Notes: generated from the letters alone by a model not told the origin. A stretch of DNA of 64,000 nt from CADEED01 sp043747875 (GCA_043747875.1 JAYTOI010000029.1:1-64000); one strand, 5' to 3'; shown: positions 8,613 through 18,081, numbered from the stretch's first letter. Translations and numbers: made by a program.

Positions 8613-9203
8613 ATGGATTTGGTTCCAGGCGGTGAGCTGTCCCGCCGCATTCGCGATGGAGATGCTTCTGCCGAAAGCGCGCTCATCCGTCAGTTCGAGC
8701 CGGGCCTGCGCGTACTGTTGAGACGGCGTACGGGCGGCGACCACGGTCTGTTACAAGACCTCGTCCAGGAAACGCTGCTGATCGTTCTGCAGCGCCTACG
8801 CGGTCAAGGAATCGACGAACCGAACAAGCTCGCGGCTTTCGCGGCCCAGACTGCGCGTAATCTTGCAATCGCGTCATTGCGCAAGGCCGAACGACAGAGA
8901 ACCGATGTGGACAGTGAAGCCACTGAGCGCAATGCCGACCCGGGCGGCAGCCCCGATGGGCAAACGGCCGGGATCAAGTGTGCGCTCGCGGTACAGATGC
9001 TGATCGGCGAACTTCCCCAAGAGCGGGACCGTTTGATGCTCAAGCGCTTCTATCTCGATGACCATGATCGGGACCGAATTTGCGAGGAGCTCCATCTGAG
9101 TCAGGCCGCGTTCAATCAGGCGTTGAGTCGCGCGCGCCGTCGGTTCAGGCAGATTCTCGAAGAGCGCGGCTTCACCAAGGGCGATTTTTTGAACGACTCA
9201 TGA
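8613..9203 (+). CDS. ECF-type RNA polymerase sigma factor
   Basis: A 196-residue sigma-70-family factor of the ECF class. Region 2 runs about residues 20-90 (ALIRQFEPGLRVLLRRR, then LLQDLVQETLLIVLQRLR), and region 4 about 135-190 (LPQERDRLMLKRFYLDD, then the HTH ICEELHLSQAAFNQALSRAR). The ATG at 8613 is preferred because region 2 follows it; an upstream in-frame GTG at 8520 would add 31 unconserved residues. Its stop overlaps the start of the next gene (ATGA), a classic sigma/anti-sigma pairing. It is paralogous to the factor at 22278: the same AAFAAQTAR and LKRFYL strings occur in both. Confidence 0.88.
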   Translation: MDLVPGGELSRRIRDGDASAESALIRQFEPGLRVLLRRRTGGDHGLLQDLVQETLLIVLQRLRGQGIDEPNKLAAFAAQTARNLAIASLRKAERQRTDVDSEATERNADPGGSPDGQTAGIKCALAVQMLIGELPQERDRLMLKRFYLDDHDRDRICEELHLSQAAFNQALSRARRRFRQILEERGFTKGDFLNDS

Positions 9204-9826
9204 ATCAGGCTTTGATTGACCAATACGTCGCAGGTCACCTGGGCGAGCAGGAAGCCGAGGAGTTCGAGGCGTATTGCCTGGAGCATCCGGAATTCGCGCA
9301 GCAGGTGGAATACGAGCAATTGCTCAAGGCCGGCGTCGCGCATGTCGCGCGCGTTTCTCCGCAGGAATTCGCCGCTCCGCGCGACACCTCCTGGCGGTGG
9401 CGTCTCGCATTGGCGGCCAGCGTCATCGCAGCTTCCGGCATCGTGCTGTATTCCTGGTCGCCGAATGCGGCCGCCGTCCCGCCCATTCTCGAGGCGTCGG
9501 GCGGCGAACACACGTCGGGCGGCCGCGTCCTGCGGCTGGCCATGGTGCGCGGCGCTGAGGGAATGCCGGAGCTGCCCGCCGGGCGCGCGCGCGTGGAAAT
9601 CGTGGGGATGTTCGAGCCCGGCGTGGATTACACCATCACACTGACGGGGCTCGAGGAACGCGCGACGCAGCCCGTGGCGACGCTCGAGCACCAGCGCGCG
9701 AGCTCCACAGTGACGATGCAGGTGCTGGTCGATGGCGATCGGCTGACGCCGGGCGCGTACACCCTGCGCGTGCGCCGGCCAGAATCCGCCGACGAGCCGC
9801 TCGACTTCGTGTTCGTCAAGCCATAG
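9200..9826 (+). CDS. Membrane anti-sigma-factor-like protein
   Basis: A 208-residue protein translationally coupled to the ECF sigma gene by a 4-base overlap. Residues 1-65 form a small acidic helical domain (LGEQEAEEFEAYCLEHPEFA) resembling the N-terminus of anti-sigma factors, but without the zinc-binding HxxxCxxC. One membrane helix follows (WRLALAASVIAASGIVLYSW), then a periplasmic beta-rich domain of about 110 residues (RVEIVGMFEPGVDYTITLTG). The layout fits an anti-sigma that holds the sigma factor at the inner membrane and senses an envelope signal. Function is inferred from position and topology. Confidence 0.75.
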   Translation: MNQALIDQYVAGHLGEQEAEEFEAYCLEHPEFAQQVEYEQLLKAGVAHVARVSPQEFAAPRDTSWRWRLALAASVIAASGIVLYSWSPNAAAVPPILEASGGEHTSGGRVLRLAMVRGAEGMPELPAGRARVEIVGMFEPGVDYTITLTGLEERATQPVATLEHQRASSTVTMQVLVDGDRLTPGAYTLRVRRPESADEPLDFVFVKP

Positions 9827-9879
9827 GGGCGTCGCGGTGAGCGCGTTCGCGGCCGATCTGATTTCAGCGCGCGCACAAG

Positions 9880-9904
9880 GAAGAAAGGGGACAGTTCTAT
9901 TTAT
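9880..9904. repeat. Solitary REP-family half element
   Basis: The sequence GGGGACAGTTCTATTTAT matches a widely dispersed proteobacterial repeat family (AAATAGAACTGTCCCC and variants) related to that at 5615. The last sense codons and the TAG stop of mddA fall inside this element, so its arrival appears to have rewritten the end of that gene. Confidence 0.5.
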
Positions 9905-10688
9905 CTGGCTGGGCGTGCCGTAGGGCCGTGGCGCCGGATCGATAAGGAATCGCGTCGCGGTCGCCGCGCTTCGTGAACGGAATCAACATCGGAACCCTGC
10001 GCCGATAGTCGGCGTACTCGGGATGCTCGGTGATGAGGTCATGCTCCTCGAACCGGATCGCGACCAGGATGTATGCAGTGGTCATGATCGCGAACACCAG
10101 GTGCGCGACGGTCATGGTCGGCGTCGCCCAGAAGATCATGAGCCAGCCCACGTACAGCGGATGGCGCACCTGGCGATACAGCCACGGCGTGCAGAACGGC
10201 ACGGGCGAGTACGGCTTGCCGCGCGCCTGCAACCACACCTGGCGCAGGCCGAACAAGTCGAAGTGATCGATGAGGAACGTGCAGTAGAGCAGCAACGCCC
10301 AGCCCGCGGCATATAGGCCGTACAGCGTGTACTCGGCAGCCTGCGAGGTGGCATTCCAGATCGCCCCGCCCATCGGCTGCCACAGCCAGAACATCGCGAC
10401 CAACGCCAGCGAAGAGAACAACACATACGTGCTGCGCTCGGCCGTCTCGGGCACGAATCGCGTCCACCAGCGCTTGAACGCGGGCCGCGCCATCACGCTG
10501 TGCTGCACGGCGAACAGCGCCAGCAGCCCGAGGTTGATCAGCAGCGCGCGGCCGAAAGCGCCATCGCCCGGCGCGTCGAGGCTCGTAGGCACCGCGAAGT
10601 TGCCGATGAACCCGATCGCATAGAGGAAAACGGCGAAGAACACGGCGTAGCTGACGACGCCATACAGAAAGATGAGGGACCTTTTCAC
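9897..10688 (-). CDS. mddA: Methanethiol S-methyltransferase (MddA-like)
   Basis: A 263-residue integral membrane methyltransferase of the NnrU/isoprenylcysteine methyltransferase group. Several hydrophobic helices are followed by the diagnostic stretch PWLYRQVRHPLYVGWLMIFW and FEEHDLITEHPEYADYRRRV. The order QHSVMARPAFKRWW, FLIDHFDLFGLRQ, then RHPLYVGW is that of MddA, which methylates methanethiol to dimethyl sulfide. The GTG at 10688 (VKRSLIFLYGVV) is chosen over an upstream ATG because the family starts just before this first helix. The C-terminal end runs into a dispersed repeat. Confidence 0.85.
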   Translation of the reverse strand: MKRSLIFLYGVVSYAVFFAVFLYAIGFIGNFAVPTSLDAPGDGAFGRALLINLGLLALFAVQHSVMARPAFKRWWTRFVPETAERSTYVLFSSLALVAMFWLWQPMGGAIWNATSQAAEYTLYGLYAAGWALLLYCTFLIDHFDLFGLRQVWLQARGKPYSPVPFCTPWLYRQVRHPLYVGWLMIFWATPTMTVAHLVFAIMTTAYILVAIRFEEHDLITEHPEYADYRRRVPMLIPFTKRGDRDAIPYRSGATALRHAQPDK

Positions 10689-10783
10689 AGAAGTACTACC
10701 CGCCTGGGCTTCATAGAGATGCGCGAACCTTACGGACGAGGCACAGTTCGAGTCCCGGGTCACTTCCGGGATTTCGCCGGGAT

Positions 10784-12425
10784 ATGACCGCAGCCATCAA
10801 TTTCGACCGTTTTCGCTTCGAGCCCGAGTCCGCGCGACTGTGGTTCGGGGAACGCGAGGTCAAGCTCACACTGAAAGCTGCGGCGGTGCTGAGCACACTG
10901 CTCGCGCGCGCGGGACAGCCGGTGAGCAAGGAAGAATTGTTCGCGCATGTGTGGCGCGGCACTGTGGTCAGCGACGATGCGCTCGTCACCTGCATCCAGG
11001 AATTGCGCAAGGCGCTGGGCGACGACGCGAAGAACCCCAGGTTCATCGAGACGCGCCACCGGCGTGGCTACCGCTTCGCCGCCGAGATCGCGCCCGGCGA
11101 GACGCCAGAGGGCGTGTTTGGAAGCCCCGAGGCGGCCGCGAGCACCGCGACCATTGGCGTGCTGCCATTCGCCGACATGAGTCCGGGGCGCGACCAGGAC
11201 TATCTTTGCGAGGGTCTCGCGGAAGAATTGATCGATGCGCTCACGCACGTCGACGGCTTGCGCGTCGCGGCGCGCAGCTCCTCGTTCCAGTTTCGCGGCG
11301 CGGGGCTCGATGCGCGCGAAGTCGGACGCCAGCTCGGCGTCGGCACGCTGCTCGAGGGCAGCGTGCGCAAGGCGGGCGACCGGCTGCGCATCACGGTGCA
11401 ACTCATCGACGTCACCACCGGCTACCACCAATGGTCGGAGCGCTTCGATCGCGAGCTCGGCGACGTATTCGCGATCCAGGACGAGATCGCCGAAACCGTG
11501 GCCGCGACGCTGCGCGGCAGCGCGCTCTCGCGGCGCGAGAAGCGGGCGGTGCGCCGCACGCAGACGGCAACCGACGTCTACGAGTGTTACCTGCGCGGCC
11601 GGCAGAGCCTGCACCGCATGACGCGCTCCGATCTCGACCACAGTCGCGAGATGTTTCGTCAGGCCATCCAGATCGACGCCGAATATGCGCCGGCCTGGGC
11701 CGGGCTCGCGACGGCGCATGCGCAGACCTACGAATGGTTTGGCTCCCATGATGGCGATCTCGCGGAGGCCGACCGCGCGAGTCGCATCGCGATGCAGCTC
11801 AATGCGGAGCTCGCCGACGCGCACGTGGCGCGCGGCTTCGCGATGTCCCTGCACCGCGAGTACGACGGCGCCGAGAAACATTTCGAAGCGGCGGCGCGCA
11901 TCAATCCGCAGCTGTTCGACGCGTACTATCTATTTGGACGCTCGTGCTTCGCGCGCGGACAGATCGAGCGCTCGGCGGAGCTGTTCGGGCGCGCGGCCCG
12001 CGCCCGGCCGGAAGATTTCCAGAGCAGGTTCCTGGAAGGACAGTCGCTGCGCATGATCGGCCGCGTCGCGGAGGCGCGCGCGGCCAATTGCGACAGCATC
12101 GCGCGCGCAGCGGCTGCTCGAACTCAATCCGCGCGATACGCGCACTTTGTCGCTGGGTTCCGGCGCGCTGCAGAACGACGGCCAGTTCGAACGATCGCGC
12201 GAGTGGGCCGAGCGTGCGCTCGAGATCAATCCGCAGGACATGAGCTCGCTCATCAACGCGGCGTGCCTGTATGCGAAAGAAGGCAACAAGGATCGCGCCA
12301 TCGAGATACTCGGACGCGCCCTGGGACTCGGCTGGGGCAAGCGCGACTGGATCGAGAACGACCGCGACTACGACTCGCTGCGCGAGGATCCGCGCTTCCA
12401 GGCGCTGCTGGCGAACCTCAAGTAG
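10784..12425 (+). pseudogene. wHTH transcriptional regulator with TPR domain, frameshifted
   Basis: The first frame encodes an OmpR-type winged helix (residues 5-100, FRFEPESARLWFGEREVKLT to HRRGYRFAAEI), an adenylate-cyclase-like/TolB-like domain (IGVLPFADMSPGRDQDYLCE, then LLEGSVRKAGDRLRITVQL), and TPR repeats from about residue 270. Near 12090-12110 the sense reading moves by one base: the continuation (RLLELNPRDTRTLSLGSGAL) is in another frame and runs to a stop at 12425. The original frame then becomes arginine-rich nonsense. This is a single-base insertion (or equivalent) in a CadC/TolB-TPR-type regulator. It is either a genuine inactivating mutation, truncating the last TPRs, or a sequencing error. 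Confidence 0.85.
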
Positions 12426-12576
12426 CGGTGCCGAGTAGCGGTGCCGGGGCTTTCCCGCGGCACCCCTTGGCGCAGCCGCCGCGACCAGGCCACCCCAGTA
12501 CGAACTTAACCGCCGAGACACAAAGAGTTCACTTCCGCCGCGCAGGCTGGCGCTCTCGTCGTCTTCCGGAGCCGCC

Positions 12577-14211
12577 GTGTTCACGCATCTCACCCGTCGC
12601 AGCTTCGTCAGCGCCGCCGCGGCGGCGGCCGTCACCTCTTCCGTGGCCCGGGCCCACCGGCCACAGCGCGGCATGTTCCGCCACGGTGTCGCCAGCGGTG
12701 ATCCGCTGCACGATCGCGTCATTCTCTGGACCCGCGTTACGCCCGCCGATCCGCACGATGAGGTGGAAGTGAAGTGGCAGATCGCACGCGATCCCGCGAT
12801 GCGGCGCATCATCGACGGCGGGCGCGCGCATACCAACATTTTTCGCGACTTCACCGTCAAGGTGGATGTCGATCGTCTCGAGCCGGGCCGCACCTACTAC
12901 TACCAGTTCAGTGTCGCAGGCGACCCCTCCCCAATTGGTCGCACGCGCACCACGCCCCTTGGTCGGGTCGATGCGGCCCGGCTCGCGCTCGCTTCATGCT
13001 CGAATCTGCCGGCGGGACTGTTCAACGTGTATGCGCTGATCGCGCGCCGCAACGATCTCGATGCGGTCCTGCATCTCGGCGACTATCTATATGAGTACGC
13101 CAACGCCGCTTTCGGTGACGGCAGTCTGCTCGGCCGTGTACCGCTGCCGGATCGGGAGATCCTTTCGCTGGCCGACTATCGCCAGCGCCATGCGCAATAC
13201 AAATCGGATATCGACCTGCAGTCGGCGCACCGCCAGCATCCGTTCATCTGCGTGTGGGACGACCACGAAATCGCCAACGACGCCTGGACCGACGGCGCCG
13301 AGAACCACAACGTCGAGCTCGGCGAAGGTGCGTGGTCCGTGCGCAGGCGCGCCGCGATCCGCGCATATTTCGAGTGGATGCCCATTCGGGAGGATTTTCG
13401 GGGCGCCTTCGAGCGCGGTCCGCGCTCGCGCATCTTCCGGCAATTCCGCTTCGGCAACCTTGCCGACCTGCTCATGCTCGATACGCGCCATTTCGGGCGC
13501 GACAAACAGTCCGTGGTGCCGCCCGTGAGCCCCACGGCAGGATTCCCAGCGAACGACCCGGTGGCCAACGATCCGGCGCGCAGCCTGCTCGGGCTCGAAC
13601 AGGAGGCGTGGCTCGACCGGCGTCTCGTGGCGTCGCAGTCTCGCGGCGCAACGTGGAAGTTGTTAGGTCAGCAGGTGATGATGGCCCAGCTGTCGCCGAG
13701 TGGCGGACAGACGCTGTTCAACCTGGACCAGTGGGATGGCTACATTCCGGCACGCGAGCGGCTGTTCAGGAGCATTCGCGACAACACCGTCGAAAACGTC
13801 GTCGTGCTCACGGGCGACATCCACTCTTCATGGGCCAACGAGCTCACGAGCAATCCGTGGAGCCCCGGCTACAACCCCGAGACCGGCGCCGGCGCGGTGG
13901 GCGTGGAATTCGTCACGCCCGGAGTGACCTCGCCCGGCATCCTCGATCCGGCGCAGGCTGCGCAAACGGCGGCGTTCGTACGCAGCGTGTCGCCGCACAT
14001 GAAATACGCCGAGCTCAACAAGCGGGGCTACGTGATCCTCGACATCGACCGCGAGCGTTTGCAGGGCGAGTTCTGGCACGTCGCGACCGTGGACTCCGCA
14101 AGCCGCGACGAAGCGCTCGCGGCTGCATTCGCCACACAGACCGGGACCAATCATCTGGTGCCGGGGTCCGGCGCCAGTGCCGCACGCGTACAGGTCGACC
14201 CGGCCGGCTGA
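12577..14211 (+). CDS. phoD: Alkaline phosphatase D family protein
   Basis: A 544-residue exported phosphatase/phosphodiesterase starting at GTG. The leader LTRRSFVSAAAAAAVTSSVA is a twin-arginine signal, as usual for PhoD. An N-terminal fibronectin-like PhoD_N domain (HGVASGDPLHDRVILWTRVT to FQFSV-type strands) precedes the metallophosphoesterase core. Metal ligands are seen in HLGDYLYEY, CVWDDHEIANDAW and LTGDIHSSWANE. It stands alone, 151 bp after the frameshifted regulator. A bias towards phosphate scavenging is family knowledge; no Pho box was recognised. Confidence 0.93.
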   Translation: MFTHLTRRSFVSAAAAAAVTSSVARAHRPQRGMFRHGVASGDPLHDRVILWTRVTPADPHDEVEVKWQIARDPAMRRIIDGGRAHTNIFRDFTVKVDVDRLEPGRTYYYQFSVAGDPSPIGRTRTTPLGRVDAARLALASCSNLPAGLFNVYALIARRNDLDAVLHLGDYLYEYANAAFGDGSLLGRVPLPDREILSLADYRQRHAQYKSDIDLQSAHRQHPFICVWDDHEIANDAWTDGAENHNVELGEGAWSVRRRAAIRAYFEWMPIREDFRGAFERGPRSRIFRQFRFGNLADLLMLDTRHFGRDKQSVVPPVSPTAGFPANDPVANDPARSLLGLEQEAWLDRRLVASQSRGATWKLLGQQVMMAQLSPSGGQTLFNLDQWDGYIPARERLFRSIRDNTVENVVVLTGDIHSSWANELTSNPWSPGYNPETGAGAVGVEFVTPGVTSPGILDPAQAAQTAAFVRSVSPHMKYAELNKRGYVILDIDRERLQGEFWHVATVDSASRDEALAAAFATQTGTNHLVPGSGASAARVQVDPAG

Positions 14212-14247
14212 CGTGGTGCCCGGGGGGAGGCGCCACTTGCCCCATCC

Positions 14248-14910
14248 TCACACCACGCGCAGGCGCAGTCCCTCGCCGAGTTCGAGCGACGTCGCATATT
14301 CGATGTGAAGCACGCGGCGCGGCGCGTCGTCGCGCACTTTCGACGAGGCGTGGATGAGCAGTGGGCGCATCGCCACGACACCGCCGCGACCCACGATGCA
14401 GCCTTCGCTGCGAGCCGACTGCGCGCGCGCATGCACTTCGGCATCGCTCAGCACGCCGTCGCGATGCGAATCGGGAATCACGCGCAGCGGTCCGTTGTCC
14501 GACGTCGAATCGTCGAGATGCACACGCAGTGCCACCACGCGCATCAACGCGGCCGCCGGCGCATGCGCGTACCACACGCCGTGCTTGTCCGACCACGGTC
14601 CCCAGCCGGCGACGTCGGCGCGAGTCTCGAGCGGCAGCGCCGTATCCTGGTGCCACGCGACCAGCCAGTTCGCCCGCGGCGATTTATCGAACAGCGTGGC
14701 GCGGTAGGGAAGCGCCGCGCCGCCGAGCACGAGCGTGGCGAAGTCGATGAGGCGCGGATCGCGCGCCAGCGACGCTACGGTCGCATCGCCGAGCAGGTGC
14801 CGCGCACCGGCGCGCGTGCGGAGCAGAGCACCAGCGTCTAGATGAGCCGTGACCCGCGCCATCTCGTCGGCGCGAAGCAAGTCCGGCACGATTTCGAACC
14901 CGGAATCCAC
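14248..14910 (-). CDS. Phytanoyl-CoA dioxygenase-like (PhyH) protein
   Basis: A 220-residue Fe(II)/2-oxoglutarate-type oxygenase. The jelly-roll iron ligands are visible as HxD in LVAWHQDTALPL and a distal His in MRPLLIHASSKV; an Arg in DDAPRRVLHIEY fits the 2-oxoglutarate site. The start is uncertain: a GTG at 14910 (VDSGFEIVPDLL) is the first plausible codon after the end of the acyltransferase gene at 14919. It is shorter than typical PhyH proteins (about 250-300). Same strand as the acyltransferase upstream and only 8 bases apart, so probably co-transcribed. Confidence 0.78.
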   Translation of the reverse strand: MDSGFEIVPDLLRADEMARVTAHLDAGALLRTRAGARHLLGDATVASLARDPRLIDFATLVLGGAALPYRATLFDKSPRANWLVAWHQDTALPLETRADVAGWGPWSDKHGVWYAHAPAAALMRVVALRVHLDDSTSDNGPLRVIPDSHRDGVLSDAEVHARAQSARSEGCIVGRGGVVAMRPLLIHASSKVRDDAPRRVLHIEYATSLELGEGLRLRVV

Positions 14911-14918
14911 GCGCGATA

Positions 14919-16145
14919 TTACAGTCCGGACACCGGCTCCGGCTTCGAACCACGAGAACCTTCCCCCGGCACCACTCGGCGCAGCCGCCGCGCCCACGGC
15001 TTCTCGATGAGATAGGTGCTGACGATCGACATCCCGAGCACTCCGAACAAGGCGACCGGCAGCGCGGCGGCCTGGTTCTTCGTGGCGTACGCCACGGCAA
15101 AGCTCACCACCATCAGGAAATTCTGCCAGATGAAGATGGAGAACGAGGCCTGCCCGAGGAAGCTCATGCCGGGCAGCGAGAAGATGCGCGCCGCCACGCC
15201 ACGTCCGTGCGCGAAGTCGTAGATCACGAGCAGATAGAGCGGCATGAGCAGCCCATGGCGCAGGATGTGCCGCCAATCCGCCGTGTGCGGCTCCATGAGC
15301 GAGATTGCGACGATCGCCGCCAGCGCAAAGTCGCCCAGGCCGAACCAGCCGCCGATCCGCGCGCGCCAGGCGGTCTCGAAGCGGCTGATGCCGGAGATGC
15401 GCGCGAGCAGCATGCCGGCGACGAAGTGCGGTACCCAGAACAGCGGCGTGCTGCCGAGGAAGATCTGCCAGCTCAGGTGATCTTTGCCGCCGTCCGGAAA
15501 GAACAGCAGGAACACGCCGGTCGGTAACAGCGACACCAGCGGCATCGCGACCAGCAGCGCGATCTGCCGCGCGCGCGGCAGCCGCGCCAGCGTGCGCATC
15601 AGCCACGGCATCAGTAGATAGAGAAACACCACCGCCGACAGCGCCCACGTGGGCCACGACCATACGGGCACGAACGGCGGCACCCAGGCCTGCGTCAGCA
15701 TCGCCGTCGCGAAGAAGCTGCCGATCGACAGCAGTACGCCCGGCGCGTTCGGATCGAACCAGTAGCGCGGCAGCATGAGCAGCGTCGTGAGCAGCAGCAC
15801 GACCAGGTGAATGGGATAGATGCGCGTGAAGCGCGCCCACCAGAAGCGCTTGTCGGAGGTGGTCAGTGCGCCGCCCGGCGTCCAGTACAGATAGGCGAGG
15901 ATGAATCCCGACAGCAGGAAGAAGAAGCTCGTGGACAGATAGCCGTGCGCCAGGAAGTTGTTGGCCAGCCGCGGCAGCGTATCGAGCCCGCCATAGACTT
16001 CCGCCATCGGCCCGTTCTTCAGGTCGCCTTCGTTGCGCGTCGACCAGAGATGGAACAGGAAGATGTGGAACACCGCGAAGAAGCGGATTCCATTGAGCGA
16101 AGTGAGCTGCAGCGCCGCATCGGGCGCCGTTACTTTTTCTGCCAT
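14919..16145 (-). CDS. Acyltransferase family 3 membrane protein
   Basis: A 408-residue polytopic protein of the acyltransferase-3 (OafA/NodX-type) family with about ten membrane helices. The N-terminal signature LTSLNGIRFFAVFHIFLFHL carries the conserved Arg and His; FFFLLSGFILAY and KRFWWARFTRIYPIHL are the next two family motifs. Members O-acylate sugars or other envelope molecules. The ATG at 16145 gives the family-like start MAEKVTAPDAALQLTSLNG; a longer frame upstream is arginine-rich and unconserved. Acceptor unknown. Confidence 0.9.
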   Translation of the reverse strand: MAEKVTAPDAALQLTSLNGIRFFAVFHIFLFHLWSTRNEGDLKNGPMAEVYGGLDTLPRLANNFLAHGYLSTSFFFLLSGFILAYLYWTPGGALTTSDKRFWWARFTRIYPIHLVVLLLTTLLMLPRYWFDPNAPGVLLSIGSFFATAMLTQAWVPPFVPVWSWPTWALSAVVFLYLLMPWLMRTLARLPRARQIALLVAMPLVSLLPTGVFLLFFPDGGKDHLSWQIFLGSTPLFWVPHFVAGMLLARISGISRFETAWRARIGGWFGLGDFALAAIVAISLMEPHTADWRHILRHGLLMPLYLLVIYDFAHGRGVAARIFSLPGMSFLGQASFSIFIWQNFLMVVSFAVAYATKNQAAALPVALFGVLGMSIVSTYLIEKPWARRLRRVVPGEGSRGSKPEPVSGL

Positions 16146-16200
16146 GTGATTAGAACTTCCCGCACCGTGAACCGGTTGCGGGGAGCCTAACGCATCGGTG

Positions 16201-18081
16201 TCAGAACGGCCCGCGCACCTGCGCCGGCGTGCGCCACGAGCTCGACCACACCTGGCCGTCGCGGACGTAGAACACCGTATCGCCATCGATGAAGGCGCGG
16301 TTCAGGCTCGCGACGTTGGCCGTGCCGCCGGGCGCGGGCGGCGGGAGCACGCTGCCGGCCGCCTGCAACGACGCGCTGCCCGCGCTCCGCTTGCCGATCA
16401 CCTCGTACTGGAACAGCGCGGTCTGCACGTGCAGCGGCGGCGCGAAAGTCGGGTACGTGCTCGTGGCCGGGATGGCCCCACGATCCGCGGTTTCGGCGGA
16501 TAGATAGGTGAACGCGTGGTGGTCCCACGACGCCTCCGAGTAGGAGCTCACACCGTCGACGAGCAGCGTGCCGCGCGACTGCGGCGAGCCGGGCACGGAG
16601 ACGTCGAACAGCTCGATCTTCACCTGGTTCAGGTCGCTGCCGATGCCGAGCAGCAGGTTCTGGGTCACCGGGTGCAGCAGGTCCGACGTGCCGGGAATCT
16701 GCAACTCGCCGGCGATGCGCGGATCGGTGGGCGTCGACAGGTCGATGACGTAGAGCGGGTCGATGCGCCGGAAGGTCACGGCGTAGGCACGGTCGCCGAC
16801 GAAGCGTACGCCATACAACGCTTCGTTCGGCTTGCCGATCTCCTCGGGGTGCGTGGCGTTCGGCAGACTCGCCGCGATCTCGAGCGCGGGCTCGGCGGCC
16901 TTTTCCCGCACCACGAACAGGCGGTGATCCACGAAGTCTGCCGGGTCCTGCGTCCACTCGGTGGTCATGACGCGCAACAGGCCATCGCGCTCGCTCATGC
17001 GGAAGTCGGGCTGACCCGCGGACCACATCTGTCCCGGCACCTCGACTGAACCCACGTAGCGCGGCGCAGCCGCGGTCAGCGAGAACTTGTGGATGCGCGT
17101 CGTCGTTGCCGTCTCCGTATATCGCGGCTGCGACACATACAGCGCGGTCTGCGACGCGTACACGCCGTCGGCCATCTCGTCGTAGCAGGTGCTCGAAAAC
17201 TCGCGCGGATTGCTCAGCGAGAACGTGGTGATGGTGGTCAGCGTCGCGTGACCGCCGCCCTGGGCCTGGGTGTCGTTGCTCACGTAGCAGCGACGCGCCT
17301 CGACCAGCGGTTGCGTGCGCCCGTCGATGGTCACGGTCGGCAGCAGCTCGTCGAGCGTGAGACTCGCCAGGCGACCGCTCAGCGTGGGGTCTATCAACGC
17401 GCGCGGCGTGTGCCGCGTCACGAGCACCACCTGGTTGCCGATGCGGCGACTCGCGACGAACACGCCGCGCATGTCGGCGCTCATCACATTCCTGGGCTGC
17501 GCCGGATTCGCGATGTCGAACACGTGCACAGCGAGCCGGCTCGGAGCCCAGATCAGCGACGAGGTCCACGGGTCTCCGAACGGTCCGAAGTACGCCTCGG
17601 CGGTCAGCACGACCAGGCGCTGGTTCGCGACGTACATGCCTTGCACGCGCTGCGTGTCCGGGACCGGCACTGCGGCTATTTCGGTCGCGTCGCCCGTAGC
17701 GGCGTTGGTGCGCAGGATGCGGATTGCAGCGTTCGAACCGCTGACGCCGGACGGCGGCGCGACGAACAGATGCGTGCCGTCGTAGCGCGCGACATCGAAT
17801 TCGTCGACGCCGTTTTCCACGGTGTAGGTGCCGGAGAACGAGGCGGTCGCGGCCGCGGAAAGCGCCACGACATCGTTGGTCATGCCGATGGCCATCTCAT
17901 CGCTCAGCGAGGCCTTGAGCAGCGATTCCAGCTCGTCGGCGCTGCGCACCGGGCGTAGCATTCCGGTCACGGCGGACGGTTCCTGCGTATCGGTTTTGTC
18001 GCTTCCGGAACCTCCGCAGCCCGTGAGCGTCAATCCCGCGAGGAATATCGATAGTAGATTGCCGGGCAGAGCTCTTGGCAT
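16201..18081 (-). CDS. Beta-propeller domain lipoprotein
   Basis: A 626-residue secreted lipoprotein. The leader ends in a lipobox (LAGLTLTGC) followed by a Gly/Ser linker. The rest is a secreted beta-propeller domain of the DUF2326-unrelated 'Beta_propel' group, recognised by the SADELESLLK start, repeated VARYDGTHLFVA-type blades, and GVRFVGDRAYAVTFRRIDPL and HPVTQNLLLGIG near the end. I start it at the ATG at 18081 because GCGGGAG precedes it. No enzymatic motif is seen; such proteins may bind ligands or participate in cell-surface assembly. Confidence 0.82.
   Translation of the reverse strand: MPRALPGNLLSIFLAGLTLTGCGGSGSDKTDTQEPSAVTGMLRPVRSADELESLLKASLSDEMAIGMTNDVVALSAAATASFSGTYTVENGVDEFDVARYDGTHLFVAPPSGVSGSNAAIRILRTNAATGDATEIAAVPVPDTQRVQGMYVANQRLVVLTAEAYFGPFGDPWTSSLIWAPSRLAVHVFDIANPAQPRNVMSADMRGVFVASRRIGNQVVLVTRHTPRALIDPTLSGRLASLTLDELLPTVTIDGRTQPLVEARRCYVSNDTQAQGGGHATLTTITTFSLSNPREFSSTCYDEMADGVYASQTALYVSQPRYTETATTTRIHKFSLTAAAPRYVGSVEVPGQMWSAGQPDFRMSERDGLLRVMTTEWTQDPADFVDHRLFVVREKAAEPALEIAASLPNATHPEEIGKPNEALYGVRFVGDRAYAVTFRRIDPLYVIDLSTPTDPRIAGELQIPGTSDLLHPVTQNLLLGIGSDLNQVKIELFDVSVPGSPQSRGTLLVDGVSSYSEASWDHHAFTYLSAETADRGAIPATSTYPTFAPPLHVQTALFQYEVIGKRSAGSASLQAAGSVLPPPAPGGTANVASLNRAFIDGDTVFYVRDGQVWSSSWRTPAQVRGPF

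Noticed and set aside
12506..12535. Sequence CCGCCGAGACACAAAGAG before phoD, like a common dispersed bacterial repeat (CACAGAGACACAGAG type)
   Set aside because: Only one short imperfect copy; not enough to call a repeat element.
12426..12772. Extension of the first regulator frame past 12425
   Set aside because: After the frameshift this frame reads through the non-coding gap and the phoD start in the wrong frame; composition is nonsense-like.
14911..15840. N-terminal part of a 530-codon frame continuous with the PhyH-like gene
   Set aside because: It is antisense-free but out of frame with the acyltransferase gene, which clearly occupies the same strand; only the part after 14910 is a protein family.
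16187..17569. 460-codon frame on the same strand as the beta-propeller lipoprotein
   Set aside because: An alternative frame inside the real gene; Arg/Asp-rich without motifs.
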